In this document: piece after piece, positions 50,415-61,381 of the stretch
How positions within the stretch are numbered: position 1 is the first letter of the stretch
How the letters are laid out: each line of letters opens with the position of its first letter
From: Pachypanchax playfairii
Taxonomy: Eukaryota; Chordata; Actinopteri; Cyprinodontiformes; Aplocheilidae
Assembly (NCBI GenBank): GCA_006937955.1
Contig: SSNP01000042.1
Coordinates: 2,565,388 to 2,629,387 of the forward strand
Direction: 5' to 3'
Length of the DNA: 64,000 bases
Program-made: the position numbers and the translations under genes
The notes under the pieces: model-generated
Database searches by the model: none
The model's input: the letters and a program-made list of their open reading frames with translations, nothing else
Told to the model about the DNA's origin: nothing

Positions 50415-51437
50415 TCAATACTTTGTTATATAGCCTTTGTTGGCAATGACAGAGGTCAAACGTTTTCTGTAAGTCTTCACAAGGTTTTCACACACTGTTG
50501 CTGGTATTTTGGCCCATTCCTCCATGCAGATCTCCTCTAGAGCAGTGATGTTTTGGGGCTGACGCTGGGCAACACGGACTTTCAACTCCCTCCAGAGATT
50601 TTCTATGGGGTTGAGATCTGGAGACTGGCTAGGCCACTCCAGGACCTTGAAATGCTTCTTACGAAGCCACTCCTTCGTTGCCCGGGCGGTGTGTTTGGGA
50701 TCATTGTCATGCTGAAAGACCCAGCCACGTCTCATTTTCAATGCCCTTGCTGATGGAAGGAGGTTTTCACTCAAAATCTTACGATACATGGCCCCATTCA
50801 TTCTTTCCTTTACACGGATCAGTCGTCCTGGTCCCCTTGCAGAAAAACAGCCCCAAAGCATGATGTTTCCACCCCCATGCTTTACAGTAGGTATGGTGTT
50901 CTTTGGATCCAACTCAGCATTCTTTCCCCTCCAAACACGACAAGTTGAGTTTCTACCAAAAAGTTCTATTTTGGTTTCATCTGACCATATGATGTTCTCC
51001 CAATCCTCTTCTGGATCATCCAAATGCTCTCTAGCAAACCGCAGACGGGCCTGGACGTGTCCTGGCTTCAGCAGGGGGACACGTCTGGCACTGCAGGATT
51101 TGAGTCCCTGGCGGCGTAGTGTGTTACTGATGGTAGCCTTTGTTACTTTGGTCCCAGCTCTCTGCAGTTCATTCACTAGGTCCCTCCGTGTGGTTCTGGG
51201 ATTTTTGCTCACCGTTCTTGTGATCATTTTGACCCCACGGGGTGAGATCTTGCGTGGAGCCCCAGATGGAGGGAGATTATCAGTGGTCTTGTATGTCTTC
51301 CATTTTCTAATAATTGCTCCCACAGTTGATTTCTTCACACCAAGCTGCTTACCTATTGCAGATTCAGTCTTCCCAGCCTGGTGAAGGTCTACAATTTTGT
51401 TTCTGGTGTCCTTTGACAGCTCTTTGGTCTTGGCCAT
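50415..51437 (-). CDS. Tc1 transposase, intact (copy 2)
   Basis: A 340-residue Tc1 transposase with the same architecture as copy 1: paired-type DNA-binding region, basic linker, glycine-rich box and complete DD34E triad (D153, D244, E279). It differs from copy 1 at three residues: P57 instead of R57, E90 instead of D90 and L122 instead of P122. All three lie in or near the DNA-binding half, and the catalytic domain is identical. Position 57 is in the NLPxSGAPRK stretch, next to the basic linker. The start is the same MAKTKELSKD with a TATA box 44 bp upstream. Two unbroken copies suggest recent activity or very recent arrival of the family. Confidence 0.97.
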   Translation of the reverse strand: MAKTKELSKDTRNKIVDLHQAGKTESAIGKQLGVKKSTVGAIIRKWKTYKTTDNLPPSGAPRKISPRGVKMITRTVSKNPRTTRRDLVNELQRAGTKVTKATISNTLRRQGLKSCSARRVPLLKPGHVQARLRFAREHLDDPEEDWENIIWSDETKIELFGRNSTCRVWRGKNAELDPKNTIPTVKHGGGNIMLWGCFSARGPGRLIRVKERMNGAMYRKILSENLLPSARALKMRRGWVFQHDNDPKHTARATKEWLRKKHFKVLEWPSQSPDLNPIENLWRELKVRVAQRQPQNITALEEICMEEWAKIPATVCENLVKTYRKRLTSVIANKGYITKY

Positions 51438-51480
51438 AGTGGAGTTTGGAGCGTGACTGTTTGAGGTTGTGGACAGGTGT

Positions 51481-51488
51481 CTTTTATA
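51481..51488 (-). promoter_or_regulatory. TATA box of Tc1 transposase, copy 2
   Basis: TATAAAAG on the minus strand, at the same position relative to the ATG as in copy 1. Confidence 0.6.
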
Positions 51489-51801
51489 CTGATAACGAGT
51501 TCACACAGGTGCCATTAATACAGGTAACGAGTGGAGGACCGAGGAGCCTCTTAAAGAAGTTACAGGTCTGTGAAAGCCAGAAATCTTACTTGTTTGTAGG
51601 TGACCAAATACTTATTTTCCACCATAATTTGCAAATAAATTCTTTAAAAATCAGACAATGTGATTTTCTGGATTTTTTTTCCTCATTTTGTCTCTCATAG
51701 TTGAGGTATACCTATGATGAAAATTACAGGCCTCTCTGATCTTTTTAAGTGGGAGAACTTACACAATTGGTGGCTGACTAAATACTTCTTTGCCCCACTG
51801 T

Positions 51802-51911
51802 ATATATACAGATATACATACGTACAATATATCTGTATATACTGTCATTGTTATGATCAAACTCAGTTCATCTTCTGTTGTTAATAAATCTCATGTTCCT
51901 AAATGGAACAT
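51802..51911 (+). repeat. 110-bp copy of the Tc1 copy 1 right flank
   Basis: Matches 42186-42295 with a single base change. Similarity stops after GGAACA at 51911, where the sequence becomes unique. No TA duplication marks this outer border. Confidence 0.95.
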
Positions 51912-53270
51912 GACTCAGCAAGATGCAGCACTCTGGTTGCTTCTGGTGTGTTGAAGTAGAGGAACATCTAAAACCTGCAGGATATCAGCTTCCATGTGCA
52001 GTTTGACAGCAAACAGATAATCTGATGAATAGAAATATTTATTTGTGTGACACTTTAGCTACTAGACCACCAGAAAACTGTATCAAACACCTGGTTTAAA
52101 CAAAACGAGTAGTTTCATTTTGTGAATCCAGATCTGCTGCTGGAGGAAAACTGTCCGTCTGTCACAGTGAGTTTTACTGACCAGGTGTTTAATAAAAAAA
52201 AGGTTTTGCTACACTGAGGCATCAGGAAACACTAACATGATGAAGATCTTAATACCTGAACATCTGAAAGGTTTTTCTTTTCCACACACATCACTCTGAA
52301 GCTCTCCAGATGTATTTTCATCACGTCATGAAGATGCTTCGATCTGCTCGATAGCTGGACACAGAACGCGAGACGTTTTCCTCCTCGTGCAGTTTACAGT
52401 GTTTAACGAGCATGAATTCAGAAAGGTCATCTAACAGTCTGACGATGAAAGAAGAGTTTCTATAATTATTAATTCCAAAAAAAGAGATTTTCTTTCATTT
52501 CCTTCATTTTTTTTCTTCATTGCAAATCTTTACAGCCTTTAGCTTCAACGCACTAAACAACAGAGTGTTGACAGTGGACAGCTAGCTAAGTCTCGTTCAC
52601 AATGTGGACAGTAACTTAGAATCCCTCTGTGAGTGGAAGAAAAACGAACTGTCCAGGGTTGGAATTTGGCAGGAGAGCGTTGCTCAGATCTGGCTTGGAA
52701 CCTGGTGACTTGGGTAGAAACAATCGGGCATTGTGGAGCGTGGATGGAGAGGGACCTGTGACAGATGAGAGTGGGAGAGAGAGGCCCCCTCTAAGAAAAA
52801 CAGTGCACAAAGCACCATTCACAACTCAGGTCCCTTCTGCCACTTGTGGAGCGAGAGAAGGGCTCCGACAAAGGGCCTCCAACTCGACCAATTGGGTGTA
52901 AAATCTCCAGCCATCCCAGCTGGATAGGACTGAGGAAGTGGAAAATACCAAAGAGAAAAAGAGACAGAAAAAAAACAGGAGGATAAAGAACATTAGGACT
53001 TTCACTGGAATTGTTTGTCTTCTGGACAGTTCAGCAAGAAAATAAAGTGTGAGAGAGGGAACTGAAGGTTTCAATGGAAACAAAGAGCTCAATCCAAGTA
53101 AAGGATGAATTCATTAGTTACATTCTCTGAAAACATCAAGCAGAGTTTTTTGACACAGCAACATTTAGTTCACAGTTATTGGAAAAGATCAGTTCTTCAA
53201 GCCCAGCTGAGCAAGAAAATCTGGTTGCTTGATGGATCAGGTCCGATGGGAAGTTTGCATGTGTGAATAA

Positions 53271-53943
53271 TGGTGCGTTCACACCGGCCACTTTGTCAAC
53301 GTCAAGCAACGCTGATAACGCTCCAAATTTGACGTTTGAAGTTGAAGCTCATAACGCCTGCCAGTCAGAGCGCATAGGCGTTAAAGCTCGTAAAGCCTGA
53401 CCGAAAAAGAGCGCGAAGGCGGGGCTTCCTTTGTTATGGGATGTTCGGAGCTATGGCGGATCATATTGAGACAGTGGCTTGGATTTATTTACTTCATAGA
53501 TCTAGACAACGTGGACGTCGGGTGCATCAGCGCCGTTTGTGGATACACCCCATTCTTCAGATGCGTTCTGAGTTTGGTGAGTTTAACTATTTGCTCCAGG
53601 AGCGTTTGGATGAGGTTCATTTATCTTCCATTTTGGCTGATCCCACTTCTTTCCGGCTACGTGCTGTGACATCTTACGTCACTACGATGAGACGCTCTGA
53701 TTGGTTGACATGCCGCTTCAAGAGCGTTATGAACGTCAAAAGTTCAGCTAGTTGAACTTTGACCTTTTCTAGCTTTTCAAGCATCAACGCCTGAAACGCT
53801 AGAAAAGCTTGAAAAGTTGCCGCTCATAACGCTCACAAAGCGCCGCAGAGCCGTTGACGTCTGTCTGACGCCCGTCCACCATAGACTTTACATATAAACT
53901 TGCTGCTTATGAAGTTGATGGTTGGGCCGGTGTGAACGCACCA
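53271..53943 (+). mobile_element. PIF/Harbinger non-autonomous derivative
   Basis: 673 bp with perfect 19-bp terminal inverted repeats (TGGTGCGTTCACACCGGCC at the left, its complement at the right) and a 3-bp TAA duplication (53268-53270, 53944-53946), the signature of Harbinger elements. Frame 53441-53755 retains RRLWIHPILQMRSEFGEFNY, which resembles the N-terminal region of Harbinger nuclease proteins (RRxWVHP...GEF). The catalytic part is absent, so it needs a helper. Subterminal motifs such as AACGC and GTTGACGT recur on both strands. Confidence 0.88.
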
Positions 53944-54217
53944 TAAGTGTCAGGATGTTACTTGAATCAGATGGGCTCAGTTAGAAATAGAAATGCCATC
54001 AGAACTGACCTCGTGTGTGAACAACTCCTCTTGCTTTTACATTTTGGGTCTTTCTGGACTCATTAGATCACCGCAGAATGCTGCACACTGAGGACACTGT
54101 CATAGGTCAGATATGTGGAATGTGAACACACACACATGCTGCCCTGTTTTCTCCAAGAGATTCCCTTGTCCTGGCTCTTTTGGCCCAAAATAGAAAAGCT
54201 CTAAAACGGCAGCAGTT

Positions 54218-54218
<1 letters not shown>

Positions 54219-54259
<41 letters not shown>
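54219..54259 (+). repeat. C41 homopolymer
   Basis: 41 consecutive C, the longest mononucleotide run here; the true length in the genome is likely uncertain. Confidence 0.95.
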
Positions 54260-54261
<2 letters not shown>

Positions 54262-54764
54262 ACCAGGCCATTTCGTCACTGTCTTGATAACAAGAAAAGC
54301 AGTTTTGTTTTCTGAAATTCCGACCCATTAACACGGATTTCACTGCGGCTCCGCAGCCAGAGGAGCCGACAAATACTGGTTCTGTTTCAAGGCTGTAGCT
54401 GCTTATCGACCACAGGTATTCTCTGACCTTTTCATGACTTTGGTGAAACAATGAAGGGAGGTAAGCAGAGGGCGGATGCTACGCGCGATTGTTGGTCACA
54501 TGACTAACTTCATCAATCAGCTGTCACAGCATAATCCTTCTACATCTCCCAGGTAAACATAAATCATTGTGTGACCGTCAGTGTTTTTACAAGAAAGAGC
54601 TTGTTTTTACAATATGTTTTACTGACATAAGGCAGCGATGCTGAGATGCAACAAGATGCTATAAATGAACTCTTATTTAACTCAATGATCACATTATGTG
54701 GGTTAAATAATTGCAAAACACTAATACAAACATCTAAGAATTCCATATTAACTAACATTTAGGG

Positions 54765-54855
54765 TTTTGGTCTTTGGGAGGAATCTGAATTATTGGGAAA
54801 AAAGTCACATGTACACAGGAAAAACATGTAAACGCCACACAGAAAGGTCTTAATC
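54765..54855 (+). repeat. Fragment of the same dispersed repeat type
   Basis: GGTCTTTGGGAGGAATCTGA and AACGCCACACAGAAAGG correspond to the GGACTGTGGGAGGAAACC ... CTCCACACAGAAAGG part of the repeat at 63060-63330, strongly decayed. Confidence 0.5.
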
Positions 54856-57474
54856 TGGAATTTAACACACTTCCTTCTTACTCCAAGACATCTCCCTGTA
54901 AACATACTACATTACTCTTTTAAACCCATCTGATTTAGGAGGGAACATGAGAGGGTCCACAGAATGATTCTCTAATACAAAAAATGTTAATATACAGAAT
55001 TTGTCCCACAGAAGACAGATGGATGTCTTCATTAGGTATGTTGATGGATAGGATTAATTAAAGTACTCTAAAAACACTGAATGCATTGTTTGTAAGGCGG
55101 GTGCTGTGCTAAGGGTCTCTGTGTTCAGTCTCTGTTTCTTTGGTGATGCTCGACTAAAACCGCAGACCCCCAGAAATCCAGAAAAGGACATAGTGACCAA
55201 CACCCTCCCTTGTGCTAGTTATTTTTCCTGGCACACAAACACACCTCTGGCTCACACAAATACAGTACACCTATACATTTATCTACCTCGTGGCAATGAT
55301 TCAGAGAAAACCAATGAAGAAACCCTTGAACACCAAAGTCAACACGCTGCGGCTCAAAGGGACCATTTGTCAGCTTTGTCCACCTCACAGAAACTAGCCT
55401 GGATCTAACATAAGGACTACCTGGGCATCTGTCCAGGGGCCCTTTGCTCAAAGGGGCCCTTTGTTGTGGATGAATTCGTTTATGCTTTAAATTCTAAACA
55501 ATTATCCAATCAGAATTCAAGAAAATCTGGTTCCAGGGAGGATTTTAGAAGAAACCTCTCTGGATTTTCATTGGCAATCCAAGTGTTGACCATCAATCAA
55601 ACAACATACTGTTTCAGTTGGATAATGTTCATGATGGGAGGGAATAAAGAGTAGATGATTAGCTTGCACTGATTCCAGGTCAGTTTTTCTTTCAGACAGT
55701 GAATGAATTAAATGGCCACGACATGGTTCAGCTGATCTAGAATCAGTTTTTACATAACAATAGAACATGAGAAGGACGTCTGAAAAATAACTAGCTGAAA
55801 CTATAAGAACAAAAAATACAAAGAAAAAAATTGTCGGTGACAATCAGTGTCTACTCATATTTCAGATATTAGCATGTTCATGATATGTATACTATAAAAA
55901 AGTACTTTCAGATGTTTCAGTGTTTTTTCACGTGTAGCCAGTATTCTTATGTAATTAAACTGTTAAAGAGACGTCAATAAAAAGAAGTACAAACTGAAAT
56001 ATATGGTCAAATATAACATAGTTTTAATGTTTTTTTTTACACTTGTTACAAAACTAATACATAATTCTTCCATATCAAAAGTTAAAAATAGATTTATAGT
56101 GCCTTCCACATTTTTACTGACTTATTGTCAGAGGAACATTTTATTGTAGCAACAATACTAATAATGAAGCAACAAGATCAGCTGCATTCACTTAATTATT
56201 ATGACTAAATTGGAACATGGCTAAAATATCTTTATCTACTTTTCTAACTTCCTGTAATGACTGACTGTGCAGCAATGCTAACGCTAGCTTTTACATAAAC
56301 ACAAACAACTAGTGGACATTTGCTTTTTATGGCGTTTTTCCTTTTCGACGCTACCTTGATCATATTTTTGTTAACATCCTTTTTATTGCAAAAATATATT
56401 TTTGCTTCTGCTTGAATTACTTGACGTGGGCGAGCTGCAGACATCCTACTACACCTACATCTATACCTCCTGTACTAACAGCATATTACGCAAGTTTTAA
56501 CCTTGTTGTGCTACAACTCTACATATTTGTCTGAAACTGTAAACAAGAGGAAATCCTAATACATTAATTATAAATCAGAGGATTTTACTGGTGTAGTTTT
56601 TACTTTAACTTCCCTCTTTGCTGACAGCGAAGTTCTTTTACCCAAAGACAGAAGATGCAGTTGGATTGAACTGATTTAAATGTAATATAGATGGATTTTC
56701 TATCTTAATTCAATTAAGCAGATTAAGTAGACATTAGGATTATCTAAGGTTTGAATTTCAAATGTCTCATTGGCAGGAAAGTCCATTTCAGGGTGATACT
56801 AGCAGGAGAAAGTTATCAAAGCAGCTTGTGGCGATATGACAGCTGTGTTCACACATGACGGATCACATTTGCCCCGAGTAAAGAGGCAGAGAAAAGTGAG
56901 CTTCAGTAAGTCATTACAGGACTCGAGGGTCTCACCAAAGCCGAGAACAATCATCACACAGCCACGTTTAACATTCTTGTGAGGTAATTCTTCACATTTG
57001 CACATCCCTGATGCATTTTTCAATCGTACTGGATGTTGAGTTAAGTGGATACGAAGGCTCAGATGAACTCAAGCTTTCACTAAATCAAACTTTACAGGCA
57101 GTGATGTCACATCTTGAGCAGCATCATCATGTTAATGCAGATGTTTCAAAGAACAATTTAAATGTCTTAACAAGGAGTAAATATGAACAAATATGAACTG
57201 GTGTAAATACACAAAAATAATATAAAATAATACTCAGATCAGCTGAGCAGCAGGCCTGTAAAAAAACAGAAAAAAACGAAAACGGATTGTTTTTCTGTTT
57301 GTTCTCTTCTTTTGTTGTTTAACCTCGGTTTATTTTAAGTGACTCTATGACAGACGGACGAAAAGTAGTTTCACTTTAAATGCAAACAAAAGTCTTAGAA
57401 TTAAACAAGGAGCTGTCTTATGACACATCATCTAACAGGTGGCTTTTAGAGCACCCAGGAGGCGGGAATGCCTT

Positions 57475-57605
57475 CTAATCCCAGATTAGGACTGACAAGG
57501 CTTTTCTCTCCGTGCCCCTGTTGTAATCCCTGTTGCCTCTCTATCCTCTGACAATGAGCTTTGTTCCCTATCTGAGAGAGATTTGAGGATTTCCTCAGCT
57601 TTGTT
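57475..57605. promoter_or_regulatory. Candidate regulatory element with paired SOX sites
   Basis: Contains an inverted pair ACAATG-AG-CTTTGT at 57551-57564, another CTTTGTT at 57599-57605, and an inverted homeodomain-type pair CTAATC-CCA-GATTAG at 57475-57489. The surrounding 57420-57700 is unique, repeat-free DNA upstream of the sox6 start exon. Function is inferred from motifs only. Confidence 0.3.
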
Positions 57606-59367
57606 AACATGAAGCGACTGCATTATTTAAAGGCGAGCTGCTTTCAGTCAGTCAATAAACAACATATTTTTGATTTAATTATTGACTGTTGTGAATGTGT
57701 AATGCGAGCAGATGGCTCCAACAAGTCCTCTGAGCTCAGAACACGGGATTTAATTTCCACTAATGTTTGCAACAAATAACTTTGTCTGTCAGAAGGAGGA
57801 GTTTAGATGTGCGGAACATCTTTGATTCATCCTGCAACACTTTCCTAAAGGATTTTAAAACAAATGCAGCAACACAAAAAGACCAAAAAGTTCAGGTCTC
57901 GTCAGTTTTCTGAAATAAAACGTACATATCTGCCTGTAGTTTTCAGTATGGCGCGTGTATACTCTCGAAGCTTTACTGATTTGTTGTCAAAGTTAATTTA
58001 ATTGGAGGAACGTCTTTCCAGAAGCTGCTGCAGTCCAGAGTCCAACTTCCTGCTCGGTGTTTCCTGTTTAGCTGAAGTTACACATCCCAGAGTGAACATC
58101 AGGTTAGATACATGCCAAGTGGGAAGCAGGAGGAGCGATCAGAATCAGGTACACGTGATCTGATGGGATAAGTTAGATGCTTCTGGGTCTGATCAGACTT
58201 GTGGAGGAAAAAAACAAGCTGACAAAGTGAATAAATCCTGTTGGGTGGTTCTCTAGGATATGAACACAAACTAAAATGTGCAGACACACACACTATATAC
58301 ATACTCGCCACCAAAGAGAGACGTGTGTGCTGCAAGGTCAGAGTTTCTACATGTTGTACAAGGTATCCATTGTCTTAAAGAGAATATTGTTCATGCACAA
58401 TGTCTCGTTGTCAGGTCATAATGCAGCCAGTCATGAAGCAGCAGAGTCAAGGCAAATGCTCCAGATTCAGGTGAAGACAGGTGGAATCAAACAAGACCAC
58501 GACAGCACTGGAAGGTTCTAGAACCTGAGGAGTTTCTGTCCTGCCATGAACATGATGTTCATGGGTTTATAAAGACTGGAAGGTTTAGAACATTTTGATT
58601 TTAGAAGAAAGAATTTATCCAACTTTTAACAAAATCTAAACTAAACAAGGATCTTCTGTCTGTCTCATCCAGAATGATGTTCGTTAGCAGCTCGGTGTGC
58701 ACGGACAAATTAAAAGGAGTGAAAGATATAAAACTAACAAAATAGATTTTTATTATAAAAATCTTTAATTCAATCAGCTGCAATTAACTGATCGATTGAT
58801 TTTACACTAACTAACCATCAGCCTTCAGCCAGATGCTGCTTGTTATTTAGTCATTTGTTGTAGACGTTGTATTTTACTGTGCGGCACTGATACTTTGTCT
58901 TAATTTATAAAAAAAAAAAAATCATACTTGTTTTATTAATTATCATGTATTTTAAACTTTACAAGTAAATTAAGTAAAAAACTAACTTCAGATGGTTTTT
59001 AGTTAAGTTATTGGAAAAGAAAGAGAGGCACTTTTAACAGAAACTGATGAAATTATTTACAGCTTCAACCAAAATGCTAATCATCCATGAAAAGGGAGAA
59101 GAATTCAGCGGGTAACTGCTTTAGCAACAACCCTCAGCCTGTTACTCTGTTCCTGGAAACACTGTGAGTGTGATGTTCATTCTTCCAGCTGTTAGATTTT
59201 ATCACACCAAGTTTCATTTGTGGACAAAGTTCTTTGGAGACTTGAGCAAAACATTCTTCTAAAGATGAAGTGATTTTATTAAAGACTGTTTCTTTATTTT
59301 GCTGATGCCACTGAGCAGAGCTTCGATCATCCTCTGCGAGCTCTCAACCCCCTTTATTTATCCCTCC

Positions 59368-59406
59368 ACCCCCACCCCACCCCACCTCACCCCACCCCAC
59401 CCCCTC
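59368..59406 (+). repeat. CCCCA-rich tract
   Basis: CCCACCCC and CCCCACCCCA units with a CCTCA interruption. Confidence 0.85.
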
Positions 59407-61322
59407 CATCGCAGCGCAACACTTGCAAGCTGTAAATCACAATTAAGGGTTTCATTAGTTATAGCTGATTTATTAGAACCCGAGGCTTATCTCTCGGCCT
59501 TTCAGGCATATATTAGCTGACTACACGAGCTCATACATAGTTATGAGACATGCTGTTTACTGTATGGCACATAGGGTCACATGCCAATAGATATTAATTA
59601 TTGAGTAAGACTCTATGGGTTAAAGTAATTGTATACGAATGATAAATCACATTCATTTCAGTATTTCTCGAGTGCATTTTGACTGCATATCTAAAAACAA
59701 ACCTTTTAATAATGGTAAATTGGCCACAGCAAGAAAAAAAGATCTGTCTCTATTATCAGAATGGGATGCAGTATTTGAAAGGAGGCCAAGCGTTTTGGAG
59801 CCTCATCCAAAGGCTTTCACAAACACACTCCAGAGGTGCTTGTCCTCCTTAACACAATCACATAAATCTGACTCTTGTTCACGTCAGTGTTCCTCCAGTT
59901 CTCTGTATCCTCCATCTACAGAACGCAGCATTGTCTTTCTCATAAATCACCATGTACTTAGCATGTTTCAGATCAGCACAAGTCAGCAAAGGGTCTGGAA
60001 ACACACAACCACAATACATTGGACTTTTTTCTTGCTCCATATAAATTCACTGCCCTGTTCTGCATGTTCTGCCAGCTCTGAATGACTCAGTTTATTAAAG
60101 TACATTAACATCAGAAATTCACTGTAAAAACATCCTGAGACAGCAATCAACAGCTTCTGATTTCCAAAATAGCTCTTCAACAACTGGGCAAGCTTCCAAA
60201 ATCAGTCGTTTTTTTTTTCTCTTCCCTCCTTCAAGCATTTCTGTCCAACAAACTGGCACGCCGGCTTATCCCGTGGCACCTTATGGTCCGGATCCCAGAA
60301 CATCCAGGGAACTATAGACGTAATTCTGGATTAGTTACAGCTTCAACAGGTGAGCTCCAACATATTTAGAGCTATTTAAAGTGGAATCCTGTTGTTAAGA
60401 ACAGAAGAGGGTTTACAGGGAAGAACAAACGGTGAGAAGAGACAGAAAAAGAAAAGGATTCATGTGTGAGTAAAAAAACTTCCTGTTCTTAATCGCAACA
60501 CTCGTTTTCCTGGATGGGAGAACAAAGCTCGGTAACAAACACTCGCAGGTTAAATGAGACAATAAAAGAGAGAGTTGTCAGTTATAAATCCCTTTAAAGG
60601 CTTGAAGGCAACATTTAGATGTTCTACAATTTCAACAGTTTATTTCCCAGATGAAAAGGTGGTGAAGGACTGCAGATGTCTGTGTGTTCGCCTGTAAATG
60701 TAACTCCGAGAGAGTTTACAAGAAGCAAAAGAAGAGACGATTAGGTGCCTGTTCACAGCAGGATATTCAGTCTTTTTATAGGTCTGCGGTGGAGAGAGAG
60801 TGTGACACAAAGACACTGAAGGCTGAGAAGGAAAGCTGGAGTCCCCAGAACTGATGGTTTAATATCATAAAACAAGTCACATGGTTTGTAGGAGGTCATC
60901 TTCAGTAAAATATAAATCCATCTCCACAGTGAGAAAGAGATAATACAGATTCATAGTTGTTTAACTTCAACCAGGCCAGATTATTTAGCAATGGTAACAA
61001 TTTGGGATTAAATAAAAAAAAAGTTACGTCATCCCTCCATTAATTATTGTGTAACAATGGCAGCTTATTCAATTAAACAGATGAAAAATTTTAAAAAAGA
61101 AAAGGGAAACGGGCCACAAGAGACGAGTCGGATGCAGAACGCTCATTCGATCCTGTTTATCTACTAACTGAACTGTTTAAATTTTGAGTTTCTCTTGACT
61201 TCTCGTGTTACTTTAAACTGTCCATGATGCATTTATTTCAAAATGTGCTCTGCTTTATTTCTTGCATCCAAAGAGAAGCACCTTTGGTGGTGAAAATTAG
61301 ATTTTGGTATGTTTTCTAGGCT

Positions 61323-61381
61323 GTTTGTTTGTTTGTTTGTTTGTTTGTTTGTTTGTTTGTTTGTTTGTTTGTTTGTTTGTT
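61323..61381 (+). repeat. GTTT microsatellite
   Basis: About 14 uninterrupted TTTG units. Confidence 0.97.

Larger units (their letters stand above)
50199..51801 (-). mobile_element. Tc1/mariner element, full length (copy 2)
   Basis: A 1,603-bp second copy of the same Tc1 family, same orientation, 9,615 bp to the right of copy 1. Inverted repeats 50199-50398 and 51601-51801 start CAGTGGGGCAAAAAAG. The left end abuts TA (50197-50198) at the 3' end of a LINE fragment. The right end is followed by TA and then by 110 bp that also follow copy 1. The transposase frame is intact. Differences from copy 1 are scattered single bases and A/T-run changes. Confidence 0.97.

Noticed and set aside
59639..60085. 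148-residue plus-strand ORF
   Set aside because: No recognisable domain, composition not protein-like, and no splice or promoter context; probably chance in possible conserved non-coding DNA.
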